In this document: positions 11,706 to 24,110 of the stretch, piece by piece
How positions within the stretch are numbered: the stretch's first letter is position 1
Layout: every line of letters begins with the position of its first letter
DNA from: Sipunculus nudus
Taxonomy: Eukaryota; Annelida; Sipuncula; Golfingiida; Sipunculidae
NCBI GenBank assembly: GCA_026874595.1
Contig: CM049320.1
Coordinates: 52,340,714 to 52,404,713, forward strand
Reading direction: 5' to 3'
DNA: 64,000 nucleotides
The notes under the pieces: generated by a model
The model's database searches: none
Told to the model about the DNA's origin: nothing
What the model saw: only the letters and a program-made list of their open reading frames with translations
Program-made: the position numbers and the translations under genes

Positions 11706-11921
11706 AAAAAGTTCGAGACCTCACATATCTAATATCTGCTCCAAGTGCAGTCGTCATCATTCCACACAAGGCGCTCCTCTAGCCTCACGTGCATACAGTC
11801 GCGGTTGTCATGGATCACCGGTAATACATAAATCCAGGAATTGTAGTCTATCGGCGCATTAGTCGCGTTCCAGTACCACAGGCCTTTTTGTCCGCGTCAG
11901 AACCAGACACAAAACAAAGGT
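11706..11921 (-). pseudogene. CTLD second-half exon, broken
   Basis: After an acceptor (ATCTATAG) at 11922, the minus strand reads GLWYWNATNAPIDYNSW, then DNRDCMHVRL, then VWNDDDCTWSRY, a TAG stop and ICEVSNF. These match the second half of a C-type lectin domain: the WYW core, two disulphide cysteines, the WND calcium-site motif and the final FICE motif. The N-terminal few codons are in another frame (SGSDADK), so there is a frameshift, and a TAG replaces the residue before ICE. It pairs with the first-half exon at 12980-13192. WND is kept, but no EPN or QPD motif is seen. Confidence 0.75.
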
Positions 11922-12979
11922 CTATAGATAACGATAAATGCATTTAAGTAATACCTTGATAAACTTATTTATTCGAAATGAAAAATACCTTTAAGCATGC
12001 CTTTTAAAGCCTTGTATGATTGGTTTAATTTCATTACTGGATATATAATGATATTTCCAATACGTTAATTTGTTTAAAATTTTGACGATAAACCCTAAAA
12101 TCTGTTACAAGATACATTAATACATGTATTTTCCTTCCCTATTCTTGAAAAACTTTCATTAACATTTTTATAGTTTTCCTACAAATCAATCATCCGTTTT
12201 AAACATAACCGGTTTTCGGGATAAATGTAGAATGTAAAGGGGGACGGGACGCGCCCACCAGCGACTGCAGAAAACATGAAATCCTTGCGACCGACTATTT
12301 GTCATAAAACAGACGTAGTCACATATGAATACACCACATGAAACCATCTGTTACCTGTCGCCTTCAGCGTTAAATCATCGAAGACAGTCTTGCGAATGGT
12401 CTTACAACTGTCATGAGACAACGTTTCCGCAGATATAGAGGTTTACTCATGTTTGCGAACAATAAAGCCATCATAAGACCAACGCACGATAATCTAACAG
12501 ACATTTACGGGTCAATTACGACTATACACGACCATTTCAGTCGTAGGAGATGTTTATGTATAAGATCAAAACCTCCATACTACCGACTTCTTTCTGTGAT
12601 CACCTTAGACACTCAGCGATATTGAGCGTCCGAAAGTCGATTGAAGATGACAAGTTAATCGTAATTGTTCATACCAGCTAGTGTAATTGTGCCTGTAAGG
12701 ATCGAGGGGTTAACCGATACGAAGATCTGATGTCACGGTACTCGAAAGTGGTTTACAGGCTAGTTCAAATAGAAAGAGGATTTATCAAATGCTGCAGCTA
12801 TCACAATAAATGATGCTTTGATAAGTAAAATAAATAGAATTTTAACAAAACTGGACACCCTACTGAAAAGCATAAATTAAGTTGACAGTAACTCAGGTAC
12901 TGTGAGTAATGTCACATTTTTCCATGAGTGTTTTTTTCATCACATTTTTCATCATTGGTTTGTCACTGAGAACGATTAC

Positions 12980-13192
12980 CTTTTATTTCCATTCCTTGGA
13001 TTAAAGCCTGAATATGGTTATTTTCGTCTCCTGTCTCTATACTTAGCCGATCTTCGCCGAATGAACCACATGAGTTACGCGCAGCCTGCCAGGGCATTCG
13101 GGTCTTCTGAATCTTGTAACACGAGGTACTGATCATTCCGTTTGATTGTGGTGCGCCCGATTCTGACAAATATTTGAATCCTTCTAGACAAC
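12980..13192 (-). pseudogene. CTLD first-half exon of a lectin pseudogene, itself open
   Basis: The exon is bounded by acceptor AACTTATAG and donor GTAATC, is exactly 213 nt and is phase 1 at both ends, the same as the exons at 35135-35347 and 63784-63996. It encodes CLEGF, then TSCYKIQKTRMPWQAARNSC and RLSIETGDENNHIQ: the two N-terminal cysteines of a long-form CTLD and the first core cysteine. Taken alone it is intact. Its partner exon (11706-11921) has a frameshift and a stop, and no PAN or signal exon was found upstream on the minus strand, so the gene is probably dead or makes a truncated product. Confidence 0.75.
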
Positions 13193-13214
13193 CTATAAGT
13201 TTGAGAGAAAACAA

Positions 13215-16200
13215 AGTCGTATGTTCATGAAAAAATTAAGACTCATCTTTAAAGAAAAAAAGAAAAATGCCAACATTCTTTAGATATTGGTAGAAAAGAA
13301 GGATGTCTGAAGCTTCCATCTGCTTAATCCAGCATCAAGCGTTCGAATTCCAGACGTTGTCGCCTGTTATACATTGAAAAATTAGTGCAGGGTCGGGATG
13401 TCTTTTATTAAGGACATACTTAACCAAATTCCTTTTCTCCATTAATAAACAAGCTGAACAATGAGGGTTTCAGTGTAAGTATGTTGGACTATGTCGTGGA
13501 TGAAACGTTCGTGGAACAGAGGTTCAGGTCCCTTATTTGCACATAAGTTGCACGAAATGTCAAATGCCACTACAGACTGGATATGAAAAGCTGTGTAAAA
13601 AGCTGGGTCAGGATTTCTTTACCGTGAAATGGAAAGATTGAATAGCACCAATTGGATGTAGAAAATACCCTTTGAATACGAATACTTTCAATACGTGATC
13701 AAGCAGACACATCAGAAATGTTACTACCAAAAGAACAAAACAGTTAAAAACAAAGGTTTAGTTTACTTAGGATACTCTCTTTTGTACATGGAAATCCCAG
13801 ATTCGACTGTCATGTTTAAGACAGGTGATAACAGGATTTCACATGAACCAATGATAAAGGCATTGACAACTCTGCAGGGCCTTTTTCTATTACAATCCCA
13901 AATACAAGTGTGGCGAATTCTGGCTAGTCTGTTTCATCGTGATGAAACGCGAACATCTGAGAAGCCGAAGCACGATCCAACCTTTACCATGTAAAACATC
14001 TCTCTTGTCGTCACAGCGACTGCGCCTGTATGGTGAAAAGTATTTATTAAACATATAATAAAAGGAAATGTTACATCCTGATTGTCTAAAACAAAACTAA
14101 CATTCAGAATAATGAAAAATAATCGGATTTTTTATTAAATTAATAAATTAATCCTTCTAAATTGTTTCTCTTTTCATAAATTTAAAATGTTTAAGAAATA
14201 ATAGTTCAGATATGGCTATATATAGCCAATAAAAATATGAATTTATCTTTCACACAGATATTCCTGCGGTCAAAAGGTACTTCCGAGTAATGCTTGCAGT
14301 TCTCGTTTAATAAAAAATATCACATATAAAATAATCATATGTCCCTTGTAGTTATGTGTATGCGATTCTCTGTAGATATGTGTATGCGACATGGACGCAA
14401 AAACGCTATTTAATATCCTAACAAAATGATAGAAAAGTTCTTCTTGTCAATCACAGAAATGTCGATCTTTGATCTCTGTTGAATTTTGCTATTGCTTTAT
14501 CAGTCATGAACAGACTATTGTTTAATAATTTTAATTTTTTATATGTAATTTTAAAGTGTTATGCCTACCCGAAAGGTATGAAATCACGAATAAGTTAGAC
14601 ACGATCACTTTGTTGAGATAGGAACCTCAAAAATGTCCGGCCTCTATCACTATCAAGGTGTCAGTGGGGTGTATTCATTGCTACGGCACGTTAAATATTT
14701 TATTTTAGAAGGGTTTATAGAGACCATGCGTAATTGCTAGAAACAGTTAGATTCATTTACATATGTATCGCGTTGTTAGAAGTCTTTAAATGAACGATTC
14801 ATACTGGACGAATTCCGAGTATGGGCGAAAATGATTGATCCATATTGACGCCGGGGTAGAACATTGTTAAGGGGAGAATACGAAATCAGGCCTATTTCAC
14901 AGGCGCTTTATATGTCGACTGGTTGGTACGAATTTACCGATGCCTCTTTTGTGACCATTAAACAGTTAAATGATGAAGATACAAAAGAAAAAAACGTGTG
15001 AGACGTGTAATGATTATGAAGTCAAGATAAAAGTTGGGTCACAAATATAAAAGATATTAATAATCAGCAATCAAAGGCGTTGCAAAAGCATTTCAGGTGA
15101 CTACAAAATAGACAGAATATTTAGTTTCGTAGGTAATTATAACGTGATGAAATGTTCATAAGTAATGGAAATTACATCAAGTGTTCTTGGGTAAGGACAT
15201 AAGGTCACTGCGATTAAAATATTCAGCAGTGGCAAGATGTTTTGCAGTGCTGCCATTGCTTTGGCCATATATTTGAAAAAATGGTCTAGTTGCAGATTAA
15301 AGAGCAAAATAAAATTCTTATGAAATATCAAATATTTGGTGGTCTTGTCTCTTATAAAGCAAACATAAGTTAAAGTGACATCGTGGTTTATCTAAACTCA
15401 GCTCCTCAGATCATTCACCAGCTGGTTAATAAGCAACCAATTTATTTTTCAATGTAACTAATATGACACCAACGATTGATCTGATCTTGAAAATATTCCA
15501 TTTAATTTCAACTTAGCTCCTACATGTTTACCCTTAGTGGGCTCTGTTCTTTAGAGAAAAAATATTGAAATGGGACAGTTGTTTTTCTTCCATTTATTGA
15601 AGTTCAGACTTTGCAGAAAGGTCCATAGATGAGCATTCCCAGTGGCCCCTATACAGACTATTCGAAGCATGTTAAAGGAATTATAGTTATTTTTTCTGTC
15701 TTTTTACCAGGATAAAGATGTAATTCGTAGGAATGAAAATAAACTCGTTATAAATACAAAGGAAATTGGAGACTGAATAATAACATCTGATTAATGTAGC
15801 TACCGCCAAAATATTCACAACATTAATTTATCCATAAGGCTTTTGAGACCTGTGTAACACATGTTGTGCTATATACCATTCTAAGCCCAGCCATTATGAC
15901 TGAGCATAACGATGAAACCTTATGGTTGGGGTGGGGCAAAGTACTGCTCTATCGGATGAGGTTGGCTCAAGTGAACGGAATTTTTTGTTCACTCCTCGTT
16001 GCCATACTAAAATACCTGATATGTCTGATATGGTCTTGTGTTCTCGGTGAGATGTTTTGTTCATTTAAACATAAAAAGAAAATATATTGGTCATATCAGG
16101 CAAGTCCCCTTCATGCAGATTGCTGATGCAGATTGGTCTTTATACTACAAAAAATTAGTGGAAACTCTGGCAAAAATATAATTTTTCATTTATTTGTTTA

Positions 16201-16480
16201 TGCAGTTCATACGTGTTTTACTGGTATCAAACAGCAAACCCGCTAGTAAAGATCTGCCCTTATATTAGAATTATTTTTAATTTCGTTCCTAAGCCTCAAG
16301 CGCTAAAGGCCATTTATATATACTTATTTTGACCGCAGCATTCAATATTTCTAGGTACAATTTGATTCGCAGTGGAAGAGCATGTACCTCTACTTTGAAA
16401 CATGAAAACAAACCCTTCCATACACCATCAGACAACGTAAGTCATAAATAAAATAATCCCCCAAATTTATATTTATGTTA
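13215..16480. other. Unannotated stretch
   Basis: Nothing supported. The minus frame at 15137-15331 and the plus frames at 13695-13994 and 15866-16126 show no recognisable domain. A short tandem echo (TATGTGTATGCGA twice near 14350-14390) is the only local repeat noted. Confidence 0.4.
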
Positions 16481-16488
16481 TCCTCCAG

Positions 16489-16625
16489 CTATTACCAGAC
16501 AAAAACTGACTGTGAGATCAACGGGGAAGTCTTAACCAGACTAGCGGCCGGAGTCAGGAAAAAGATCCATGGACGGCTTGGCCATTTACCTTTGGAGGAT
16601 ATTTGGATTGGGGTACACAAAAGAA
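16489..16625 (+). CDS. Possible CTLD-type exon of a different subfamily
   Basis: After a pyrimidine-rich acceptor (TTATCCTCCAG) the frame reads DCEINGEVLTRLA, then RLGHLPLEDIWIGVHKRSD. The spacing from the cysteine followed by NG.L..L to WIGV is what is seen in many C-type lectin domains (C...GG.L......WIGL). It differs clearly from the PAN-linked lectins of this window. The 3' end is guessed from a GT at 16626, and no second-half exon was found nearby. It could be a remnant or a chance match. Confidence 0.35.
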
Positions 16626-17640
16626 GTGATTTGTTTTCTATCTTATTGTATCAAAATATTTTTTTTGTTTAGAGGGCACATGTTTCATTCAAAACACACG
16701 TTTCTCTGGATGTTTCAACATTTATTTGGTATTGTTGGTGGTGAAATAATGCCAGGTTGGAGCCTTCTGGTTTACGTCCAGCATATATAATCAGCCTAGA
16801 TGAATAGGGTTTATGTGTAAAAGGATGCACCATACACACATCATACGGGGCAGAAACAAAATCATAAAACTGACAGATTGTGAGAGACAATGTCACCGGC
16901 GTAATGTCATCCTTATAATTTTACTTGATGCTTGATACGCTCATCCGCAGGGAAGGGTTTTTCCTTTTTTTCAGATTTGGTCTTACCAATATACTTTGAC
17001 ATTTCTGAAGGTAAATGCGAGTAATTTAGTGTTTTGTTTATATAAAAAGAAATAGCTTTGTGAAATTAATTAAATTTGGTTAAGCTTTAAAATTGCGACA
17101 AAGGGATAAAAAGGAAAAGAATTCTAAAAAAAAATAAAAAAAATATACAACATAAAACACACCTGAAATAAGAATTGACTAAAACATCTAGAGATTCACT
17201 GAAAGTTGTAATGGCGTTACCGATGGCTTTTGATATTTCATTTACAATTTCAATTTAGAATTAATAAAATTAGATATAAATTCTCCAGAACTTGTAACAT
17301 TTTGAAATTGTATACTGTTAACGATGTTTTTGTACATTTTGAACTGGAGCGCATGTGTCTTTTCAATCATTGAGTCTAACAGATTGATTATACTTTAAGT
17401 GTATGCCATGATACATAAGACACATGCACATATACATATGTAAAATACCATACACTGAAAACATAGGCTTGTCAAATCATCGAAAACTTTGGGGTTGTCA
17501 AATGGGTGTACCTGAAACATCAACCAATGTTATCAAAATATCAATCTGACAGTCCTCTAGGGTTCTCAAAAGAGTTGTTTTGCTGTGCCATTCTATTTGT
17601 TGTCATTGACCTATTAGGTTTATGCGTTATTCATACTCCC

Positions 17641-17642
<2 letters not shown>

Positions 17643-17678
<36 letters not shown>

Positions 17679-17692
17679 GTATATATATATAT
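17643..17692. repeat. (CT)n then (TA)n microsatellite
   Basis: A CT tract (17643-17675) is followed by a short TA tract (17680-17692). Confidence 0.95.
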
Positions 17693-18394
17693 AATGCAGT
17701 ATAAAAATAATGATAATGATAATAATAATAATAACAACAAAACTTTTAAAGTAGAACATGTATGTTTATAACCCATACGTGTATTTATCTGCATCTGTTT
17801 TACGACTGCTTAATCCTTACAATGTGGACGGGTGTGATTCAGTGTTTACATGCATAAAAAGTGAATGTGTGGCTTTGTTGTATCGGCATCCACCACGGCT
17901 TCCTCTCTGGCAAGTAGTTATTCACCCCAAGTTTGGGCTCACGGCTTCACACGTGAGCATCGTATGGCTCTGGTTTTTTGTTCTGTTTCCTTGTTTGAAC
18001 AATACACTTCCCCTGGTCCCCCTTCCACTCGTTTTTTACAAATTTGTAACAAAGATTTCTCCAAAATGTCTGAAAATACAAAATAAATTTCAGAAAAAAA
18101 AAAACATATTTTATGAGCTGTGTGCAGAATTTTGTGTATATTGAATCACATATGGCTGAATATACGGTTGTTATACCAACTCATATCAAACCTACAGATG
18201 GTTATATATTCAACAGAAAACTATTTGGTAAATTAAATCCTTAATTACGTTCATTTAAATTATTTATAAACTTTCACAAACATTGCGATTTATTTATTAT
18301 TTAGAGTTGTTAAACCAGACAAAGGATTCCAATCCAAGGAAGGGAACTCTTCAAACGAGCTTCAAAGAGCACATTTTTTTATTTGTTTCAATGG

Positions 18395-18395
<1 letters not shown>

Positions 18396-18448
<53 letters not shown>

Positions 18449-18458
18449 TTATATATAT
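18396..18458. repeat. (TA)n microsatellite
   Basis: About 60 bases of alternating TA with a TTTATTTA interruption near the end. It creates spurious Tyr/Ile open frames. Confidence 0.95.
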
Positions 18459-20045
18459 CCTTTCAAAAAGGACAAATAAAAAAAAACTTGAAGGATATCG
18501 GCAAGATACTTTTACTGTTGTATATTACAACTGCACGTATTTTCACAGTGCTCATATTAGATGTAAGTGTTCGATTTCAAAGAATAAATATCTTGTTACA
18601 TATTTTTTCAAGTGTCATAATTATCATTTCTGTATGGTTTTTGATTTTCTTTTATAATGCTATTCTCCTTTTAAGCTGGGAAATATCGCTCAGACAGTCA
18701 GAAACATTTCATAATCACCATACAAACAACATTTAATTTTATTTAAATAAATATACTGAGTTAGAATATTTGCTTTATAATAAAGATTCTGATGTTGCTG
18801 GACTCTTTATAACACATAAATATATGAGCGCTAAAAGTTTCAAGCAATATTTTATACCTCCTGTATTTAAAAGGTTAACCATTATTTTCCTCGTCAAGTT
18901 AATGACTGCATTTTTTATCATATGCCTTAAAATTTAGATGCTTTATTTAAAACTGTATAGAATGCATTCCTTTTAGTGTACAATACAGATTAATATCAAC
19001 GCTTTATAAATAGAGGAGTCTGAAAATGATGAAACCTCTCCCACTGATTCTTTCTAACAATTGTATATATGTGTATGTATTCACATCATGTTTGTGTACC
19101 CTTTTCTGTTCATTTAAACTGTGTTTCCTACATCGCCTTTTATCGCGTTATATGCGGCTCTTTTTAGTTTAAAAGAAACCTTCATAACTATATTCTTAAT
19201 GATGAGTGTTTACCAGTATACCCCTTTCTACTTCTTCTTTAAACATAACTCATTAGACTTACAGACCTCGGCTATTGAATCTCCTGATTATCACAAGAAT
19301 GATGCCCAAACTTCCGAACAAGACTTGGATGAAATAATTGCTGTAAAATGGATCAAATACTGATTATATTGTTTACATTTAAACACTATCCAAACAAAAT
19401 GACACACTGGGTCCGTGTAAGAAAGATGTGTGATTTTAATTGTGTATCGTATTTAAAAAAACGGAATATGATTCTGTGTATTATTTCAGTATCTGTGTCA
19501 AAACAGGTATTGATAGGGATCGATAAAAGAGTTTTACCCGTTAATTGTTTATTCATGGATCGGATCGGAATAATGTGTCGTTCTATTAGTTTATTGAACT
19601 ACTGAAATTAAAAAAAAATTGATTAAGCATACATTAATATGCTTACGGATAAATAAATTATTTCTTTGAACCAAATGGCTGGTATATTCTATTAGTACTA
19701 TACAAAATGAGGAAAGAGATGGAAAGTGCGAATGTTTCAGAGTGAGATTCCATTGATAATACACCCGTGTTGCGTCCATGCTGTCTTATGGTCACTTGGT
19801 TCTTTCGCTAATCGGTCACAGAGACTATTTTTCAACAACGAAAAGTTCCGCCTGGAACAGCGAAACCAAAAACTCTGTCGGATGTGGAGATGTTTGGCCT
19901 GTTCAGAAATTATATTATCTCATATACAGATTGGCAGCTATTTTTCTGTTTATTTATGTTTCTGTTAAGATATCATCAATATCGGTAAATTGTTGGAATA
20001 CATAATTCGAGGTCGGGCTATCCTCGAAATTATTGCTAAAGTGCC

Positions 20046-20395
20046 CCACTCTCTAGAAAATCAATTCTTTGCACCAGGTTACTATATCTTATATATTATT
20101 GACAACTGTACACATTTGCTATCTATGACAGTTTGAAAACATAAATTGATTTTAACTCCAGAGTCCACAATATCATTAAGTTATCCAATTTCAATTCTTC
20201 AACAATAAAAAAATTGATAACCACTCTCTAGAAAATCAATTCTTTGCACCATGTTACTATATCTTATATATTATTGACAACTGTACACTTTTGCTATCTA
20301 TGACAGTTTGACAACATAAATTGATTTTAACTCCAGAGTCCACAATATCATTAAGTTATCCAATTTCAATTCTTCAACAATAAAAAAATTGATAA
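20046..20395 (+). repeat. 175-bp tandem duplication, two copies
   Basis: Unit 1 (20046-20220) and unit 2 (20221-20395) abut head to tail, both starting CCACTCTCTAGAAAATC and ending AAATTGATAA. I counted three differences: G/T in ACCAGGTT versus ACCATGTT, A/T in ACACATTTG versus ACACTTTTG, and A/C in TTGAAAAC versus TTGACAAC. The event is therefore recent. No coding content or transposon ends were recognised in the unit. Confidence 0.95.
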
Positions 20396-21381
20396 ATTCC
20401 AAATTGCCATGTAATGTATAACATCAGACTGCCCAGATGCAGCAGATCATATTGCTGAGGCACGGTTTCCATTAGAAGGATCACATGTTCATTCCTTCAT
20501 TTTAGAATTTTGTTAAAACTGGAGCATCCCGACATTAAGTAAATCAGACTTGTAAAATCCTGCATGCCGATCCTGTAATACATGTATACTATGCATATTT
20601 ATTTTGCGTATATAATGTTGGCGATATCAACTATTAAAATTAATAAAATTGCTATCAAATCAAAATGGGTATAATCTACAAACGTATTTAAAATATATTA
20701 AATCTATTATATGCGCTTTTCATCGTGATCCTGGAAATGCTTTAATACTTGTGTAAAATTATACGTTTTTGATATTTTTCTCTTCAGCGCTCAAGGCGAT
20801 AACAAGCGAACAACAGGATAAATGAAGGGAAGTGATTATAAATATCCCGTTAAATGGTAATAACCAAATAAAGAACGACCTATTTGAAATGTTTTTCCTT
20901 TATTCTGTTATATGACTACTGCTGCTGTTGTTAAAAACAGGTCTCCCTATCCTTTATACCCATAGCTATCTGCTGTCAGACTCGGTAATTCAAAACATAG
21001 AAAATTTGACGAGTAAAGGTGGTCGTGCGTAATGCTGTCCGTATTTGCTCAGTCAGTGTCATACAATTAAATCAGGCTGGGTCTTGTGTGTTAAGGTAAC
21101 TCAGTGAAGTAAGTATGTTTGCCATTACCATAAAGACGTTGAGACATATTTGCAGTTGCTCTCTACATGTCTGTTTAAATTGGCTGAGGTGATGAACTCA
21201 TTAAACGCTTCGAAAAGTGAAACAAAAAGACCTCTTGGTTCAAAAGAACATTTAAATCCTGAAGCTGGTTGATGGCTTGTTGACACATTCATAACGGGAC
21301 GCAGGCGACTTTCCCATGTGAAGGGTGTAAATATACCGGCTCCAGAATGTCGATTTTAACAAAAATAAAATAATAATGAAA

Positions 21382-21384
<3 letters not shown>

Positions 21385-21448
<64 letters not shown>
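21385..21448. repeat. (TA)n microsatellite
   Basis: A perfect TA tract of about 64 bases. Confidence 0.95.
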
Positions 21449-21450
<2 letters not shown>

Positions 21451-22289
21451 CTCAAACAAGTCCGTTCATACAGATAAATAATGTGTATGTATTTCATCAA
21501 ATTTAATATATAGGTGATTATATTCTGATGGTTATAATAATATGGTTAAATAATGATTAAAATGCGTATATTATGGCCTATAAAAGCTGTACAGTTTATC
21601 GACGGACGTTTGGATCTATCATTTTCAAACGAACATGCGCGTTATGTCAAAGGTAACAAAGCGCCTTCACTTCGTTGTGGGATCATCCTCTTGGATCATC
21701 TCTAGCGCCAGGTGTCTGTTAAAAAATGCAATGAAGAGAGCTCTAAGGCACACCAGCCATAGTATTCACGAATGGGTCATGTGACCTGGCCCTGTCGCCA
21801 AACATGGCAGTTGTAGCCTTCCCGGACGGTTCGGTGTACTTTGGAAGATATGATAATATACAAAACATAGCAGTTGCAGATAAATGTTAATCTTTTTTCG
21901 ATATTTAAAATTTATCTGTGTCTATGCTTTTTGTCCTGGCAGATAAACACTAAAGACACTTAAGTCTTTGGGAGTTCTGAACAAAGTTGGGTCTTATATA
22001 TTGAAAAATCTGTATTTTGTCGACAAAAATGCTTTATGAGGCGTTTTAAAACGCAAGCCCAGGAAACTTCATTATAAAATTGGTATTGCTTTTGTAGACG
22101 TTTAAAGTGATATGTAAAGACACACGATCATGAAACAGAAAAAAATATGTATGTTAGAACTTAACTGAAATAGTGAAACATTGATGTGATTTGTATGGAT
22201 AAAATAAAACTGTGCACATGCTTCAAATGTTCATATTGGATACATGTTTGATACTTAAGAAACTGATACAATTCATTCCTGTTTTGGAG

Positions 22290-22494
22290 ATTGTCCTGCT
22301 GGATTTGGTTGCTTGCTGCAGCCAGTTGGAAATTTCGCTAGTTTTACAATTTTTTTTTCTCGTGAAAGCTACTTGGGAGAATGCACGTCTGGCCTGTGTT
22401 TAGATGGGTGCCGACTTGGTCAGCGTGGAATCGCGAGAAGAACAAACTCATCTCAAGCGGATCATAGACAGTGATCCACCTTTCAAAAATACAG
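22290..22494 (+). pseudogene. CTLD first-half exon, broken
   Basis: The exon starts with DCPAGFG and PVGNFAS in one frame, then switches to KATWENARLACV, a TAG stop and MGADLVSVESREEQ in another, before a donor (GTAAGA) at 22495. These are the long-form cysteine, the W.NAR..C helix and the GADLVSVES strand of a C-type lectin domain. Its 205 nt is eight short of the 213 nt seen in intact family exons, which explains the frame change. It pairs with the exon at 23670-23864. The gene is dead: one frameshift and one stop here, more downstream. Confidence 0.75.
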
Positions 22495-23389
22495 GTAAGA
22501 GGAGCTAATCATTCATTTCTCATATTTTCTTTATTTTCTCTCTTTTTATCTCTATCTAAGGTATGATGGAGGTAGCGCCATGGCAAAGAACAATTGAACA
22601 GAAAAATAACATGATATCTGAACTCCAACATGGTTTTAGTAACCACGAGGAGATGGTTAACCTTTACAAACTATAACACTATTTCCAATTTCTAAACAGA
22701 GTTGACTAAATATAAATTTATTTAACTTGTGAAAACATTTTTTTTTTATTTCGAGTGGTATCTGTCTTTGCAGTTCAAAACTGAAGGCCTATACGTCTTT
22801 GCAATCTCACATATTTCATAGCCCATAGTAGAGCACTGGCATGATTGCTTATAGCCTAAGGATAACCACTGTATGGGCTGCATCTGACTTTGTATATTAA
22901 GATATTCACCCTCCAAACCTTAAGTGTGACGTTTATATGTACTCCGAAGACCACTGGCTTGGGCTTGTGTAAAGCCCTGCAAAGGCAGTATTTTTAAAGC
23001 AGTATACTACAAAAGAAACCATACCCTTACGATATCGATCTCTGTGCACAACTCATGGCCCAAGAGCTGGACTCCCTCTGTGCTTCCATACCCTTCTCCT
23101 TTTCAACAAATTAGCTGATCATTACGAAACAGAATTAACTGGATCACTGACGGTATCTTACTAAAATATAAGGTGTGAAAAGTTGTAAGCCAATGCTATC
23201 CCCTAGCTATAGTGTAGTTGGTTGCTCTGACCATACATAGTAAAACACAAATGTATCGCATTTCCTTGAGTTTTGTTTTATATATCAGTATAAATGCTGG
23301 TACATAGAAGACATTGGACCGTGTCTGTACGTTTTTCTCCATTAAAATGTAAAAAAAAGTCTGTCTATTATATGATATAACGTGGCTAA

Positions 23390-23620
23390 ATATCTGTACG
23401 CGGGCTGAAATTTGGAAAAAAAATACAGTGCCGGTCCGGTGCGGGCTGAATCCTAGATGTTCTCGGAGGGTATAAGTACACAGCGGTGAGGGTTGGGTTT
23501 TCTCAACATCAGGGCGGTTTGGGGCGGGTTTTCTAACCTGCGGGTTGCGCGGATGCGGGATTAGGCTTGTTTTGTGGGGCGAGTAAATTAAGGCTGGCGC
23601 AGGGCTCCAGTAGTCCGCAT
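23390..23620. repeat. G-rich degenerate repeat block in a pseudogene intron
   Basis: A local island of imperfect GCGGG-type motifs (GCGGGCTGAA, GGGCGGGTTTTC, GCGGGTTGCGCGG, TGCGGGATTAGGC) in otherwise AT-rich DNA. It looks like a diverged minisatellite or an old repeat insertion. Confidence 0.6.
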
Positions 23621-23669
23621 GTTTAACAATATTTCACGCCTACGTATTTTTTTCTGTTTATCATTTCAG

Positions 23670-23864
23670 GGTATTACTGGACACCTACGAGAGGGATCCT
23701 TGGTGTGGACCGCGATTGCTACAGACGATCTGTACACCGCGTGCTCTAAGGAGTAGCCGAACAACTTAAAACATCAGGACTGCCTTGAATGTAGGGGCAA
23801 AGAAACTGGTCCTTTGATCACACATTTTATAAGGAACAGCAGGGCAGTGTCTGTGAAAAGACAG
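23670..23864 (+). pseudogene. CTLD second-half exon, broken
   Basis: After the acceptor ATTTCAG, one frame gives DDLYTACSKE, a TAG, PNNLKHQDCLECRGKETG; another then gives HTFYKEQQGSVCEKT, up to a donor at 23865. This is the sugar-binding half of a C-type lectin domain: the stop sits in the position before PNN, so the calcium-site EPN/QPN motif itself is hit. The last core cysteine is kept (VCEK). The lesions differ from those in 22290-22494, so the whole gene has decayed. The QPN-type site suggests this gene belonged to another lectin subfamily than the gene at 34236. Confidence 0.75.
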
Positions 23865-24099
23865 GTCAGGTTTTCTAAATACATGTATTCTCAAATGTAA
23901 TTACTAATTGATATAAATGGAAAAGATGGGCAGATGAATCTATATCGTGACCATCCTATTGACTCCTCATGTTAAAATTCTGATGTTCTGCTCATTAAAT
24001 ATTTTGGAAAATACACGGACAGGTGACGTTAAGATATTTTATTCTTTCAAAATGTGTTAAAGTGTCAAGCTGTTACAATAAAGCGAGCAATACAGACAC

Positions 24100-24110
24100 T
24101 GGGGGGGGGG
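24100..24110. repeat. Poly-G run
   Basis: About ten consecutive G bases. Other G runs are at 29526-29536, 46159-46169, 54542-54556 and 57087-57100. Confidence 0.9.

Larger units (their letters stand above)
16700..22280. other. Mostly unannotated stretch with simple repeats
   Basis: Apart from microsatellites and the tandem duplication listed separately, no gene or mobile element was recognised. Open frames here, such as those at 17758-18144 and 19121-19363, show no domain. Confidence 0.4.

Noticed and set aside
13330-13360. GTTCGAATTCC as a tRNA B-box
   Set aside because: No A-box or foldable tRNA upstream.
15137-15331. Minus-strand frame near where a PAN exon of the 11706-13192 pseudogene would lie
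   Set aside because: Faint echo of the PAN motif (ATAEYFNRSDLMSLP) but cysteines are missing and frames are broken. Too weak to call.
18283-18657. 124-codon frame with a run of Tyr/Ile
   Set aside because: Created by the (TA)n tract. The same holds for frames over 21252-21500, 25796-26005, 25939-26271 and 29926-30284.
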